The notes under the pieces: generated by a model | Seen by the model: only the letters and a program-made list of their open reading frames with translations | Databases searched by the model: none | Told to the model about the DNA's origin: nothing | Translations under genes and position numbers: made by a program | Assembly: GCA_030272585.1 (NCBI GenBank) | Contig: BSYQ01000016.1 | Location: forward strand, 1-64,000 | DNA from: Bryopsis sp. KO-2023 | Lineage: Eukaryota > Chlorophyta > Ulvophyceae > Bryopsidales > Bryopsidaceae | Direction of reading: 5' to 3' | DNA: 64,000 bases | Part shown: in pieces, positions 43,037-54,601 of the stretch | Position numbering within the stretch: position 1 is the first letter of the stretch | Layout: the number at the start of each line of letters is the position of its first letter

Positions 43037-44880
43037 AAGTTCAAGGGAAGGATACAAATCAACCTTCCTCCCTCCTGGAAAAAAGACCACCAGTCCGAGG
43101 CTGCCCAAGGATTGAGGCTTTTGCCAGGTGTTAAGGAGGTCCTCGAGACTCTCCAAGTATTCAATAACACACAAAATAAGTACATCCCTCGTGAACAAAA
43201 AAAAAAAACTTGTAAAAATTAAAGGAAAAAAAAATATATATATATTTTTTGATAAATATGGACTCGATGTATTGGAAATTGCTCCAATTATCAGTTAAGG
43301 ACATGTTTGGGACGTATGTTTGTATGGAGAGGGGTGCTGATATGAAGAGCCTAGTTATTTAACATTGAAAACTTCAAAACTATTTCAAGAAATTATTTTA
43401 AGTTAAATACGCAAAAAATCGTGGACAAAACAGAAGTGAGAATGTCGGCTTGAGTACAGTGTTCATAAAATGTTTATTGAATAGCAATTTCCTTGACATG
43501 CTCGCTGTCAGCATCCCCATCCTGTTGCTTTGGAAAAACCCAGCACCTTTGGGGGGGCCAAGACAACTGCGTTCATTCTTGATGATGGCTCATGAACATG
43601 ATAGATATTTCTTATTTTTCGCACAATGTTGCATTTTTCAAGTTCAAGTTTTCGTAAATCCTCCTCTTGGAAAATACGATCTCCTGTGCCCCATTCTCCA
43701 TGAGTTTCATAGATAGCATTTTTACCATGAATTCTGAATTATTAAACCATTTTTTAATGTGTGTGTGTATATATTTATTTATTATGTGGGGAATTCTCAG
43801 GCTGATCCAAACGTAGCGACCTGTCTAGTGACTGGAAATCTTCAGCCCATTGGATGGGGCAAAATGAGGGCCTTGGGAATCGAACACCTGTTCTCCCCGC
43901 AGCCATTTGGAGGATTCGGTGCAGATTTTTGCAGTGGAAATATTGCGGAGAGCTGGAAGGATAGATCTGAACTGGTGGCCATTGCCGCAAAGCGAGCTGA
44001 GGAACTCGTCGAAGGTAATATTTGTTTGTGTGCTGTTGGTTGTTTCAAGCTGGGCCGAAACAAGATCGTTTAAGTTACGTCAGGCAAACTTGCCCAACGA
44101 CGGCGCTCCACCACGAGGTGATTTAGCCCTGGGCGAAGGATATTTATTATTTTTTTTAATTTTTTAAGTAAATTCTTCCAGATGGAAAGGTATACAAAAA
44201 TGCCACGGCTTCCGTTCCATTCTTTTCTTTTCATTCTGCATTGAAACTGTTGGGTTGCTGGAATTTTTCAGTGCTTTTCTGTTGGAGACATCCCCCCCCC
44301 CCCAAAAAAAAAAAAAAAAAAAAAACGAAGTTGGTGAAATATTCAGGCCCCGTTGTGAGGCGATTTCATATCGGCGATGCTCCAATGGATATGATGGCAG
44401 CGGAAGGTGCTGGAGCAACGCCTGTTGGAGTCACCACAGGGATTTTTTCGAAACAACAGCTAGAAGAATCGGTTAAACCAGGTGATTGAATTTTCTCTTA
44501 GCATGCCAGGCTTGCTGTGCATGTAATGAAAATTACTTTCAGAGTGGGTTGAAAAACTCTCTGGAGATGTACATATACATTTGCAATTACAGTATAATCC
44601 ATACGATTTGGGGACAGCACTATGATGTGACCTTTACTTACAAAAAAGGGGGGGGGGGTAGGCAACCAACTTTAGCTGACACAGCGTCCCCGGGCCAATC
44701 GGTTTTTCCCCGGGAACATGGATTACTCAATGCTACACCAGCTTCCTGTTCTTTCTTGATCCACTCCGTTCTTGTCTGCGTTATTGCACAGAAACCAATA
44801 TTATCGTTCTGGAGGGTTTAGCGGAGCCCGCAAAAGTGACGGAAGCCCTCAACCTCAACAATCACCACACACAGGAGTAG
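43037..44880 (+). CDS. HAD-superfamily hydrolase, four exons, N-terminus not found
   Basis: Exons 43037-43156, 43801-44014, 44347-44481 and 44792-44880 join in frame at GT-AG sites. Exon 1 has a HAD cap-like LLPGVKEVLETLQ; exon 2 has motif II (LVTGN) and GGFGADFCSGN; exon 3 has motif IV (HIGDAPMDMMAAEGAG) and VGVTTGIFSKQQL; exon 4 ends ...VTEALNL and a stop. This fits phosphoglycolate-phosphatase-like HAD enzymes, which use an Asp nucleophile in motif I (DxDGT). No motif I exon is visible upstream, so either an exon escaped me or the gene is 5'-truncated. Intron 3' ends are T-rich, one with a C12A20 tract. Substrate unknown. Confidence 0.68.
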
Positions 44881-46567
44881 CCAGACACCAGCAACACCAA
44901 TAGGAGGTCTTTGTTTCGGTAGAAATTTGGGGAAAGAGGAGAGAGGGACTTGGGAGGGAAATCCACCCACCTCTCCTCCTTTTTTGTCTGTTGTGGATTT
45001 GCTGAAGGGCATTGTGTAGTCTTTATCTGTTTTCATGGCTTGGGGAGGTTGTGGGGAGAAACCATTCATCCCTCTTGTTCGAAGTTTGTAAAGATTCATG
45101 GGTTCAACTTGATTTTTTTTTTCCTTCCTGCAATTAGATCTTTGAGATCAACTCTGACTGGAAAGAAACTTCTCTAAACAAATAGAACACCAAAAAGTCA
45201 AGTTTCAGTGGTGTCACCAGCTGCCTAATATTCCTTATGGCACATTGTACATTTCTTCATTTTTGGAGGAGGAAGGGGGGGGACCGGGGGCGGTTGTAAT
45301 GGTGGTGTAATGACGGCGTAGCCAGCCAAGATCGCGTCAAGCCCAAAGGGGGGGGGGGGGTCACATCGTGCGGATTGCAACTTCGCTTTCGTGGTACTGT
45401 ACGGTGTGTGACGGTGCAAGATGCAATCCGGTCAAAGTACTGCAACACCCAATTATATTTCCAGTCTTCTGGGATACGACACCTCGAGATCAATCATGCA
45501 CCGCAATTCCAGTAATTGCCCGATTGAAACCTTGATGGTGGAATACTGTTCTTTGAGTATTCGAGTTCGACTCTCGAACAAGGTCGACGCACTGGCCTCC
45601 GTGGCTGTGTATGTTCTCTTGGAGGTGTTGTCGACAACTGGCTGGTCACCTAAGGACAGCGTAGAGTACCTGGCCGACTAGACTCTCCAGCGAATAAGCA
45701 TTCGCCCAGTCTAGTCTGCCAGTGAAAACGCAGTCAAGGCAAACAGTTACGCCAGCGAAACACGGCAAGTACACCACAAGAGGAGATACACTCCGCCCCC
45801 AGTGAATCGACTCACCCAGACCATTCCAGCGGATAACCGAGTCTCTCTCGCGTAGAGGGAGAAGACTCGACGTTGGGGTCGCACCGCCTGGCCAACCCAT
45901 ACGTTCTATCGTAGACCTGGCAGGGGAGTATTTCAAGGGAGATAGTTTGAAGGGGGATAAGTTCTTTCTGAGCACCGGTTCTTTTGGAGTTAGTTCTCTC
46001 TGGACGAGCTCTCCTTCTAGATCTCCGACTGTTACACATAGCCGTTTGAAGTTGGAACTCATACTTCCGAGACACTTATCTTCGAGAGCTGAAGTATCGA
46101 GGAAGAATTCTCTTAGATACACGGGATATAGCACTCTGTGGATAGGTAATCTCAGGCCAGGAAGGTGAAACTCCGGTGGGAGACGGTAACATTTGGTAAT
46201 GTGGGAGACACCTCCCGGAGAAGGTTTTGTTAGAAGATGTTTTGTCTGTAAAATATGCTCTTTCTCTTTCTGCTCTGTTGTCTCTCTCTCCTTTGTTGTG
46301 CATGCGCAGTGAGTTTTCGTGTTCGTCTGCAAATTCTCGTGTTCTGTTTGGCTCTGATGAGTCTCTCCTGTGCGGAGCTGTAGTTCTGTCTAAGAGTCCA
46401 AGCGCTGATTATCGAATTAATGTTTTTACATCACCACGCTTCCAATTGTCTACTGCGCATCAGCGCTTGTACTTCGGCCGAATCGCTTTTCGAATCGTCA
46501 CAAGGTGTATATTCGGTCCAGGAGCGACCATCATCGGTGCAGGCGATTGGAAAAAAGCAGCAAGGCC
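44881..46567. other. Intergenic region, no confident gene
   Basis: Contains an 86-codon plus-strand frame (45421-45681) and a 228-codon minus-strand frame (45646-46332). Neither has a motif I recognise. The minus frame is Pro/Leu-rich and could be a decayed gene or repeat. Confidence 0.4.
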
Positions 46568-46929
46568 ATGGCGAAAAATCCTTCTGCGTTCGTGGGTGGA
46601 GGCAAGGGGGTCCACGGACTGGATGCGGATTGCTCCTGGGACATGTGGTTAAGGTTTCGCAATCCCGACGTGGAAGCGCGCTTTGTAACACATTCGAACG
46701 AGAAATTGACGGGGGTCGACGCCATCACGAACAAGATCCCGGTGCTTCTCGGACCAGCGAAGGTGTTCAGCTGGAAATCCACGGGGCTAGTTCGCACAGC
46801 TCTCCACCATACCTGGTTGCTTTCGTCGAGCCTGACGGCGTTGGTCATTTTGGCCGCTATTCGGAGCGATCCCGCGGTGTACACGGCCCGCAGGATTCAC
46901 ATCAACTCGGTGTATCGATTGGTGATATC
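46568..46929 (+). pseudogene. Multi-pass membrane protein gene, 5' part (split by a hAT-like element)
   Basis: ATG 46568 in good context (GGCCATGG). 118 codons to 46921, then the 8-bp target duplication. One clear membrane segment is present (residues about 82-97, HHTWLLSSSLTALVILAAI). The frame resumes without a shift at 48283 once the element and one TSD copy are removed, giving a 334-residue protein. Family not recognised. The insertion would truncate the protein unless it is spliced out or the other allele is intact. Confidence 0.6.
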
Positions 46930-48282
46930 CAGGCACGTACAAAAGTGGCATTTGCCACTATTACGGAGATTAAGCTAATCGTGGCGCCCGCACAATCTTA
47001 AAAGTGGCATCAAAGTGGCACCATACAAGAATTGCACCTTAGAACCGTCTGCCTTTCGTCAAGTGCCAGAGTCATCCAACCACACTCCTATTGTTCCATC
47101 AGAAAACTCGAAGGCCTTGATGCAACAATTAAGCGGGTCTTTTGGAGACCGCAGAGATGGATTGTCGCTCACACCTTTTTGCCAATAGATAGAAAACTTA
47201 CAGTTCGTGTTCGTCCCCTTTATCTCCACTGTTGTGTTACTCTCGCAAACTCGCTCATCATAACTCCGCACTTCCGTTACAGACGTCCACTCGACGTCTT
47301 TTCACTCTTAACGGTTGGAACACCTCTCGAGTACAAGCTTTGTTCTAGCGACTCGCTGTAAATGTGTTCGTTTACAAAGATACAACTCTGCTCTTTTCAC
47401 TGTTTGCGAGTTTCTGGCGTGCGACTGTTCGTCGTCCCCGCCCAAAACTCTCCTGCTGAGACGTCAGCTGAAACGGCGCAGCTTACAGTCATAACTGCTG
47501 CGCCGTTACATTTCGCTGACACGAGATTATCCACAATCGTTCACTGTTGTTTGTTCGAATCCCTCCCATTTCCCCTTAATAATTGTCCCTATTTCCACTC
47601 CTCATTTCACAACCTTCCTTATCTATTTCCCCACTTAATTGCCCTTTTCACAACACCCCACCCAGTTTTTGTCAAGGGCGTCGGTTCACACGCCGACAGA
47701 ATCTCGTTTCTCTATGGAAGTATATATCCCATCTGTCCTTGATTCTATCTAATAAAACACAGTCTCAAAAGCAAACAAGAACAAAAACCCAACCAACTTC
47801 TACTGAGATAGTTTCAGCGGCTCCTTGTGCTGTGCGACGTTCCGTGTCGACTCTGTGGCAGGGTCGATATCGGTCACTCTGAGACCATACTGCACTTCAT
47901 GGCCTTTTTGAAACGGTGTTGTCCGCTTCTTTGGAGCCATTTTTTGATATAAGCAAGCAGAAGAAGAACAAGAAGAAGAGTGGCGGTGTTTTGAACAAAC
48001 AGTAAAGACAAGGTTACAATCCCAGCTTTTCTACAAGCACCCCACCACAAACTCGACAGAACGACTTCTCTCTACCAGTTTTCGACTTCGACAATGCAAG
48101 CCGCACATATCCGCGAGCCACCAGTCGCACCTCACGGGCTCCCAGCGTCATGTGACACCATTCCGCCCCAAAGCTGCAGAGACGCAACTGTACGACAGGC
48201 CCTTAATAGTGGCACCACCACGGCTCTTAATAGTGGCATCGGGTGGCAATTTTGGGCCAAATGCCACTTTTGAACATGCCTG
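46930..48282. mobile_element. Non-autonomous hAT-like element (1,353 bp) inside a coding exon
   Basis: Terminal inverted repeats of about 25 bp (left CAGGCACGTACAAAAGTGGC, right complement CAGGCATGTTCAAAAGTGGC) start with CAG as in many hAT elements. Flanks form a near 8-bp duplication, GTGATATC and GTGATAGG. Subterminal AAGTGGCA copies recur near both ends (46936, 46999, 47011, 48200, 48228). No transposase ORF. Small open frames inside lack domains. Confidence 0.82.
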
Positions 48283-48933
48283 GTGATAGGGAACGGGTTG
48301 GTGGTGTTGCTGGAGGACACGTTGGATGTGTGGGCTGCGAACAGCATGGGGGTAGGAATCGTGTCGAAAACCCCCATAGCGGGGATGCTCTTGATGGGGA
48401 TGGCGCTGCGTGTTCCGTTCAAACGACACGTGCTGATCCAAGGGGTTTTGACGTGCCTGAGCTGCCTGTGGGTAACCAAATTCTGCGAGGCGTGTCGATT
48501 TGATGATGAAATCGATGCCGCTGTGAACAGGATCGGGTGGTCGACGGATGGGTTCATGCAAAGGCTCTCCACGCTGGGGGTTGTTTTGAGCAAAAGGCCT
48601 GATCCATCGGCCGGGCAATATCCTTGCTGGCTGGTGGGGGTGTTCTACCATTGGTGGCTGGGGTTTTTCCTTCCTTCGGTGGTGGTGTATGTGTCGGAGT
48701 GCCTCTCTCGATGGTCGTTTCTTAAGCCGATGTTGGAGGAAAGGGATGCGGCCAGAGTGAAAATCGCCCTTCACAGTCGATTGATTCTCGCTGGAGTGAC
48801 GGCGCTCATCGGATCTCAAGTTCTGTGGTTTGTTTTGAAGGCGATGTTCACTTCGAGGGTTATTTGTGAGGGGGATGTCGACATGAGGGCCTTGAGAAAT
48901 GGGTTACTCCTGGATGCATTACCTCAAGGTTGA
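48283..48933 (+). pseudogene. Multi-pass membrane protein gene, 3' part
   Basis: 217 codons including the stop, continuing the 46568 frame. Hydrophobic segments visible: LVVLLEDTLDVW, PIAGMLLMGMALRV, VLIQGVLTCLSCLWV, WLVGVFYHWWLGFFLPSVVV and LILAGVTALIGSQVLWFVL. With the 5' part that makes about five or six membrane spans. The intracellular location and transported substrate, if any, cannot be told. Confidence 0.62.
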
Positions 48934-50385
48934 ATCCAATAGGATCATTCTATTTTGGTCCACTGTGCAAGTGACCATCAAAGCTAAATTTTCTTGTAAA
49001 TACCCTGAGGGAGAACAACCCCACCCAGAAAAAACAAAAAACAGTGTTTAATTTCTTCTGTTTTTCTGGTGTTTTTTGAGGGGTGGGGTTTTGTGGGGTA
49101 AAACTCGACTCTTTTGTTGTTGCAAAGTTTTGAGAAATTTTGCGGGGGTGAGCCCTAAATGCTTCCTTTTGTCAATTTAAAATAAAAGAATAATGCATCA
49201 AGAATCGAAATATACATGTATGTATAATTGTATTGTGTGTTTTTTTCCAGCACAAACTACAATCTGAGTGTTTTTTCTCAACTTTTTAGAAGGGGACTGG
49301 TTAATTGTTGGTCATACAATATGCTCCACCTATCAAAGGGAAAAAAGAGAAAATGGAGAAAAAAATATAGAAGGATTTTTTTTTGGGGGGGGGGGTGGAG
49401 GAAGGGTAGGGCTGTGATGGGATTTCGAATTTTTTTGGAATGATCTGTCAATGCACAAATGATACAAACAAGCGATGAAAAAAGCAAACGTAGTAGTTGA
49501 TTTTGCTTCAACTGTACTTGATATATGATTTGGCTTCTGGAACAAAACGCAGTTGCGATGGTGCTGGCTTTTTTTTTTGGGGGGGGGGGTTCTGAAGGAA
49601 CCGGTCGAATGATTAGTCAAGATGTCAGGATAGATGGTGAGCTGGTTGCCCAATTACTGGTGGCGAGTGATCGTATTTTTGGCTGGGTTTTTTATTGTTG
49701 TGGAAGTGGGATCAGCGAGGGGCTGCACAATGTTGCCCGAGGGGAAATGAAACGTTCGACTGTAAGTGTCGCAACTAAAGAGGAGGGGGGGAGGGGTTCG
49801 ATCTTCTTGTGAACTTGGCAAAGCAGCTGTGGATATCCCTGGCCAAAATACTGGATCTGGAATCGAGCCCAAACCTCCGAAAGATGTCCAAATGACCAGA
49901 AATAGCAAAAACAGTGGCCCAAATCAAAATCTCAAAATGACCAGAAATAGCAAAAACAGTGGCCAAATTAAAAACCAAGCCTTGGTTACCAACGAAATGA
50001 CGTTGAAATTGGACAGCTGTGACCTGGGATCTGACCTGGGCAATCGCTTGCTGAACACAAAAAGGAAACTACATCCAGGTGGCGGAGGTTGTCAGAAATG
50101 GTGCAGGCCCACATTCGCTGTTGGACAAGACATTACGTTCTGGTTACGCGTGGCGCCAATCCATTTTCACCCCACCCAAATCGCCTCCACACTTTCACAT
50201 CTTGGCGAGCAGGATGGCGCTGTTGGAATGGTGGGGGTGGAGGGATCCTTATTTATCCTTGCTGGATTTCCTAAAACAAACGCCGGTGCACCCATCGCAG
50301 CCGCAAACTCTTTGGAAGAAGGACACACCTGGAATCATATCTCCAGGGAGGTTGACGTTTTTGTTTCTGCGTGTATGTCGAAAGG
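48934..50385. other. 3' flank, poly-T/poly-G tracts, possible 5' exons of the carrier gene
   Basis: Rich in T(n)G(n) tracts (49377-49396, 49568-49590). A 30-bp string beginning AAATGACCAGAAATAGCAAA is duplicated at 49891 and 49937. The N-terminal exon(s) of the downstream carrier should lie here but I could not define them. Confidence 0.45.
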
Positions 50386-53156
50386 CGTCATGCAATCGCT
50401 GGAGGTATCGCTGGTGTCGCGACTGTTATGGCGCTCCACCCCCTGGATGTGGTTAAAACGAGAATACAAGGTGTCGAATTGAAAGAGTGGTGTGTAAAAC
50501 GGATCCCTCCCCCCACCAAAAAACACAAAAAGAGAAAGAAACTGAAGAAATCCAGCATAATTATGGGGGAGGTGTTTGTATGCGAAACTCTTAGAATCGC
50601 CTACAGGGCAGATGGCTTTTTCCCCATCCTGAAAAGCAAATTTTCGATCTATCATTTTCAGGCAGGATCGATCGTAAATGGATGAGCAATATGAATGCCA
50701 TCAGCTACAGTTTTCCTTCAAAAAACACGCTCCAAAACAATAAAATCGCTTATCATTTCATTGTGAGGTCCATATCTGCGAAGTCGCCTCTTCCCTTTTG
50801 GTCATTGATTGAATCATTTCGAAAAAAAAGAAAAAAGGAATTTTTTGTATGCGGTGAAAATCTGTAAGGCCGATTTTTTTTTCCTGTTGCTAGTGCAAGA
50901 TGGCTATGGGCGGGTTCTGCCAGCATATCGAGGGACGGCACATTGCATCAAAACCATCGTTACTCAGGAAGGATGGGGTGCACTCTACTCAGGGTTACTG
51001 CCAACACTGATGGGATCAGGTGAGCACTTGGACGATTTTTTCTTCTTCATTTTTTAAAAGTTTGAACAGGATGGGATCGACCTGATCCTGATCCTGATCC
51101 TGATCCTGATCCTGTTGGAATCCCGATAGGGGCATTGCTGGATTTTTTTCTGGATCTGCCCTTCGGCGTTTTTTTTTCTTTCCAAGAAAGAGAAGGAAGG
51201 GAGCTGAGTTTTGAACTGTTGGGTTTTTTCCCGGGGGGCGCTCTGGGTTTTTTAAAACGATATTTTGCTATTCTCAGTAATTCACGAATTTTGTTTTGTT
51301 CGGTTGGGTAGGGGAAATGCATATGGGCAATTTAAGCGTTTTCATTTCTTTTTGAATTCTTTTTTCTGTGGGGGGGGGGGGGGGGTGCTCCAGGCATATC
51401 TTGGGGATTGTATTTTATGCTCTATAACGGAGCCAAGGCACGGTGGCTCCAGATGACTGACAGAGATGAGTTGAGTCCTCCCCAACATCTGATGAGTGGA
51501 ATGGAAGCTGGATGCTTGGTGAGCGATCAAGGCGATGGATGCAATTTGAATCAATCCGATCAAAAAAAAGAAACGAAACGAAAAGGATCCGATGAACGGA
51601 TGATCAAGAGTTTTTTACCACAACGAAACTTCTTTGAATTCTAATTTCTTGGCTGAATTTGTTTGTTCAGTGGAGGATATGGGTCGGATGGAGTGTAACT
51701 CTGGTTGAAAAAAAAAATCGATAGACAGAAATGGTTGGCGTTTTTTTTTTTTTTTTTTTTGAAACTTTGATATGATGACAGGCTTCATTAGTCACCAACC
51801 CACTTTGGGTGATCAAGACGCGGCTCCAGTTGCAAAGGGGAGGTGGGGCATCCGTGTTGGGGGGTGCCGAGTTTGTCAAATCAAGATATGGGGGTCTCGT
51901 CGATGCAGTTTCGACCATTGCAAGACAAGAAGGTTTGGCAGGATTCTATAAGGGTATAAGCGCCTCTCTGTTATTGGTACGTAGATCTTTTTCTTCTTTA
52001 CGTGTGTTTTTATTGTTTTCTGTTATTATTTAAACAGGTCGAGCGCCGCTATTGCTTGTATCAATGTTTTTTTGGGGGGGTCGTGAAAAAAATCTAAAAT
52101 CAAGTGTGCTTGTAAGAATGGCAATTTTTTGCCCCGAGATGGGAGAGTTCTTCTGCTCACGATCCTTTCGATACATCATATCTTAAAATAAGCGAAACCT
52201 ATTCAATCCACAAATTCATATATTAAATACACTTAGCATACATAGCAACTATACAGAGAATTTTGTGTGGGTGAAGGTATCGCATGGAGCCATCCAATTC
52301 ATGGTGTACGAAGAGTTGCGATCGGTTGTAATGGGCCGAAAGAGCGTTGATGGCGAAAGAAATGGAGCATCTCTATCGTCAGTGGAAGCACTCGGAATCG
52401 GAGCCCTGTCAAAACTCGTTGCCTCCGTCTCCACGTACCCCCTGCAGGTATGAACAGCTCATCGATTGAGACATGAAACAGGTCCCATGTGTAGGTATGA
52501 ACAGCTCATCGGTTGAGACTTGAAACAGGCCCCAGGTGTGCAGCCATAGACATGGATAGACATGGGTTGAACATTTTTGGTTTGATTGATTGTGGAAATA
52601 AATACGGACTTGTGTAACGAAAGGTATACAGCCATAGTGACCTACTCAAGTGTAAACAGACGGTGGGAACTCAGATGCGACCTTTTTTTTTCAAGAATTC
52701 ATACGGTTGGAATGAGTCAGGTTCGATTGCATAATACACAAAGGTAAACAAATTAGGCAATTTTGGAGGTGGTCCAAAGTTGGGCTGATCAAGATGGGGG
52801 GTGACCTGACTTTTAACCCTGCTTTCGAACATCAGATTTCTGAGAACTAGGGTTGGCTGAGTAGGAGAGTATCTAGTTGATTTTTTCCTGCTGGTGGTGA
52901 GTCTTGAAACTGGTTCTTGATGTGATTGGGGTGTCTTACCAAGGTGGTTAGGTCTCGGCTACAGCAGAGGTTTGATGTTGGGCGGGGTATGACGTATAGT
53001 TCCACCCGACAAGCCATCATCAGCACCATTTCCCATGAGGGGTGGCGGGGGCTTTACAAAGGGATGATCCCAAATTTGCTGAGAGTAATGCCCCAAGCTG
53101 CTATCACATTCATGGTTTACGAAAAGGCGATTCAAGTCATTGAAGCTCTGGCGTGA
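50386..53156 (+). CDS. Mitochondrial carrier, SLC25A32/FLX1-like (folate/FAD carrier family)
   Basis: Exons about 50386-50470, 50900-51019, 51394-51518, 51782-51976, 52277-52447 and 52944-53156 join in frame at GT-AG sites. Three carrier signatures follow in order: HPLDVVKTRIQ, NPLWVIKTRLQLQ and YPLQVVRSRLQQ. GISWGLYFMLYN, VSHGAIQFMVYEEL and LYKGMIPNLLRVMPQAAITF are typical of the SLC25A32/FLX1 group, which moves folate or FAD across the inner mitochondrial membrane. The substrate is inferred from that resemblance. Protein about 305 residues from the first visible exon; the extreme N-terminus is missing. Oddities: a (GATCCT)n microsatellite in intron 2 and a 48-bp tandem duplication at the exon 5 donor. 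Confidence 0.88.
51076..51117. repeat. Microsatellite (GATCCT)n in an intron
   Basis: Six to seven perfect 6-bp units in the carrier gene's second intron. Confidence 0.9.
52448..52543 (+). repeat. 48-bp tandem duplication carrying a splice donor
   Basis: GTATGAACAGCTCATCG begins at both 52448 and 52495. The first copy is the donor of exon 5; the second is preceded by AG, so AG|GT falls at the unit boundary. Confidence 0.85.
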
Positions 53157-53771
53157 CCTCCACCACCGGCAGCAAGAACAGTAATTTTTTGATCGATTCT
53201 TGGTATTTTTAAGGGGGGTGGGGGAGGATCACCCGGAGAAAACCTCGGGATGGACGGATGGATGGATGCTTGGGATTCTTTTTCTAGATTTTTTTTTTTT
53301 TTTTTTTTTTGGACTTTGCATATTGAGCATGCATTGAAACTGGTCGAAAGTGTTTTCTGCTTCCCTTAATGCTTTGTTGTTGCTGAGAGGAGATACATAT
53401 ATTACCCCAACCTTTGATTATCTAAATGTCTTGTTGGGAAGGGGGAAAGAGGGAAAGGATAGTCACTGATTTGATGTTCGATATATGTTGGTTGCCATTG
53501 GCCAAGGGAAGTTTAGTCACCATAGAGTCTGGGTTTTGTCAGTCCAGTGTGTACGTTGATGGGTTGTGGAGACAAAAACTCAACAAAAATTGACCAGGTA
53601 AAAAAAAAAAAAAATCTGAAAAAAAACTACGGAAACAGCCAATAGTTTCGCCCAGGCGAAACAACTTTTTCCATTTCTATTATTTCGGGTTGAGTTGATC
53701 GATTTTTCACTGGGCATCCCACACCGGTACTCTGCTGACATGTTCAGGAATTGATTGTTCGAAATTAACAC
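53157..53771. other. Convergent intergenic space
   Basis: Lies between the plus-strand carrier and the minus-strand dihydropyrimidinase remnant. T-rich with a T26 run near 53290. Exons for the C-terminal two thirds of dihydropyrimidinase would be expected here but are absent. Confidence 0.5.
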
Positions 53772-54601
53772 CTGAGGCAGGGCACCGATTTCCTTGCATT
53801 TCTGGAGGCCGTTCAACAGCTGCTCATCAGTCACCATCAATGCACCCTGCATAAACCATTCATTTCCTTTCATTTTTACCTCGACCATCTTGAATTTTCT
53901 CTCTTTCCAATACGACATAAAAAAAACTAATCGACATCGATCCATAAAAGTCCAAAAGGAAGCACTCACCTTGTAGGCCATGAAGAACTTGAAGGAGTTG
54001 ATTCCCTTCATCGTGAGGGTTTCCATGTCTGACGCAACCTGAGTTCAAACAAAATTGAAAACAAAAGAGTGAGGGTTTTCATGTCTGATGCAATCTGAGT
54101 TCAGACAAAATTGAAAACAAAAGAATAGAAAAAATCGAGGGACAGACAGTCAAAAAAATAAAATTTGGTGAGCTTGACGCTCATTAGTCATCGCACAACT
54201 TATCATTCCATGTCGTTATGGCCATGTGGAAGCCATAATCCATGCAGCTCTTTTCTGCCTTTTTCTGAAAAACAAACACCAAAAATCCACACACACGAGC
54301 ATTTCAGAACATACATATTAATACAATAGTAGACTGAAAATAACGAGGAATGTTCCCCCTAATTTTCTGAAAAGAAAAAAACCTTGTAGTTCTCGAAACC
54401 TCGAAGGAGGTCTCCATTTGTGGGAAGTGCAAAGTCGATGTGCATGGTGGTGCCTCCGGCCAGAGCCGACGCTTGTCCGCTGAAAAAATCATCGCAAGCG
54501 ACTTGGCCCATGAACGACATTTCCAGATGGGTGTGTGGATCGATTCCCCCCGGCATCACATATTTGCCTTTCGCATCGATAACTCTTGCCCCACGGGGTG
54601 C
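53772..54601 (-). pseudogene. Dihydropyrimidinase-like gene fragment (four exons)
   Basis: Minus-strand exons 54601-54383, 54264-54199, 54038-53970 and 53846-53772. Exon 1 has KYVMPGGIDPHTHLE, the HxH metal ligands of cyclic amidohydrolases, then ALAGGTTMHIDFALP. Exon 2 reads CMDYGFHMAITTW, exon 3 GINSFKFFMAYK, exon 4 DEQLLNGLQKCKEIGALPQ. Together this is roughly residues 50-170 of a family of about 500 residues that opens dihydropyrimidine rings. The conserved HAENG exon and the rest are missing, since the carrier gene occupies that space. The exon 2 donor reads AAG|TT, not GT. Probably a truncated gene. Confidence 0.78.
54010..54122 (-). repeat. 57-bp tandem duplication of a splice-acceptor region
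   Basis: The sequence from GTGAGGGTTT(T/C)CATGTCTGA to AATTGAAAACAAAAG is present twice, at 54013-54067 and 54070-54122. It duplicates the acceptor and first codons of dihydropyrimidinase exon 3. Confidence 0.85.

Noticed and set aside
45646-46332. 228-codon minus-strand frame as a gene
   Set aside because: No recognisable motif, no clear splice context, and overlap with another frame; left as unassigned sequence.
48148-48819. 223-codon minus-strand frame rich in His and Arg
   Set aside because: It runs across the hAT-like element boundary and lies antisense to the membrane-protein gene.
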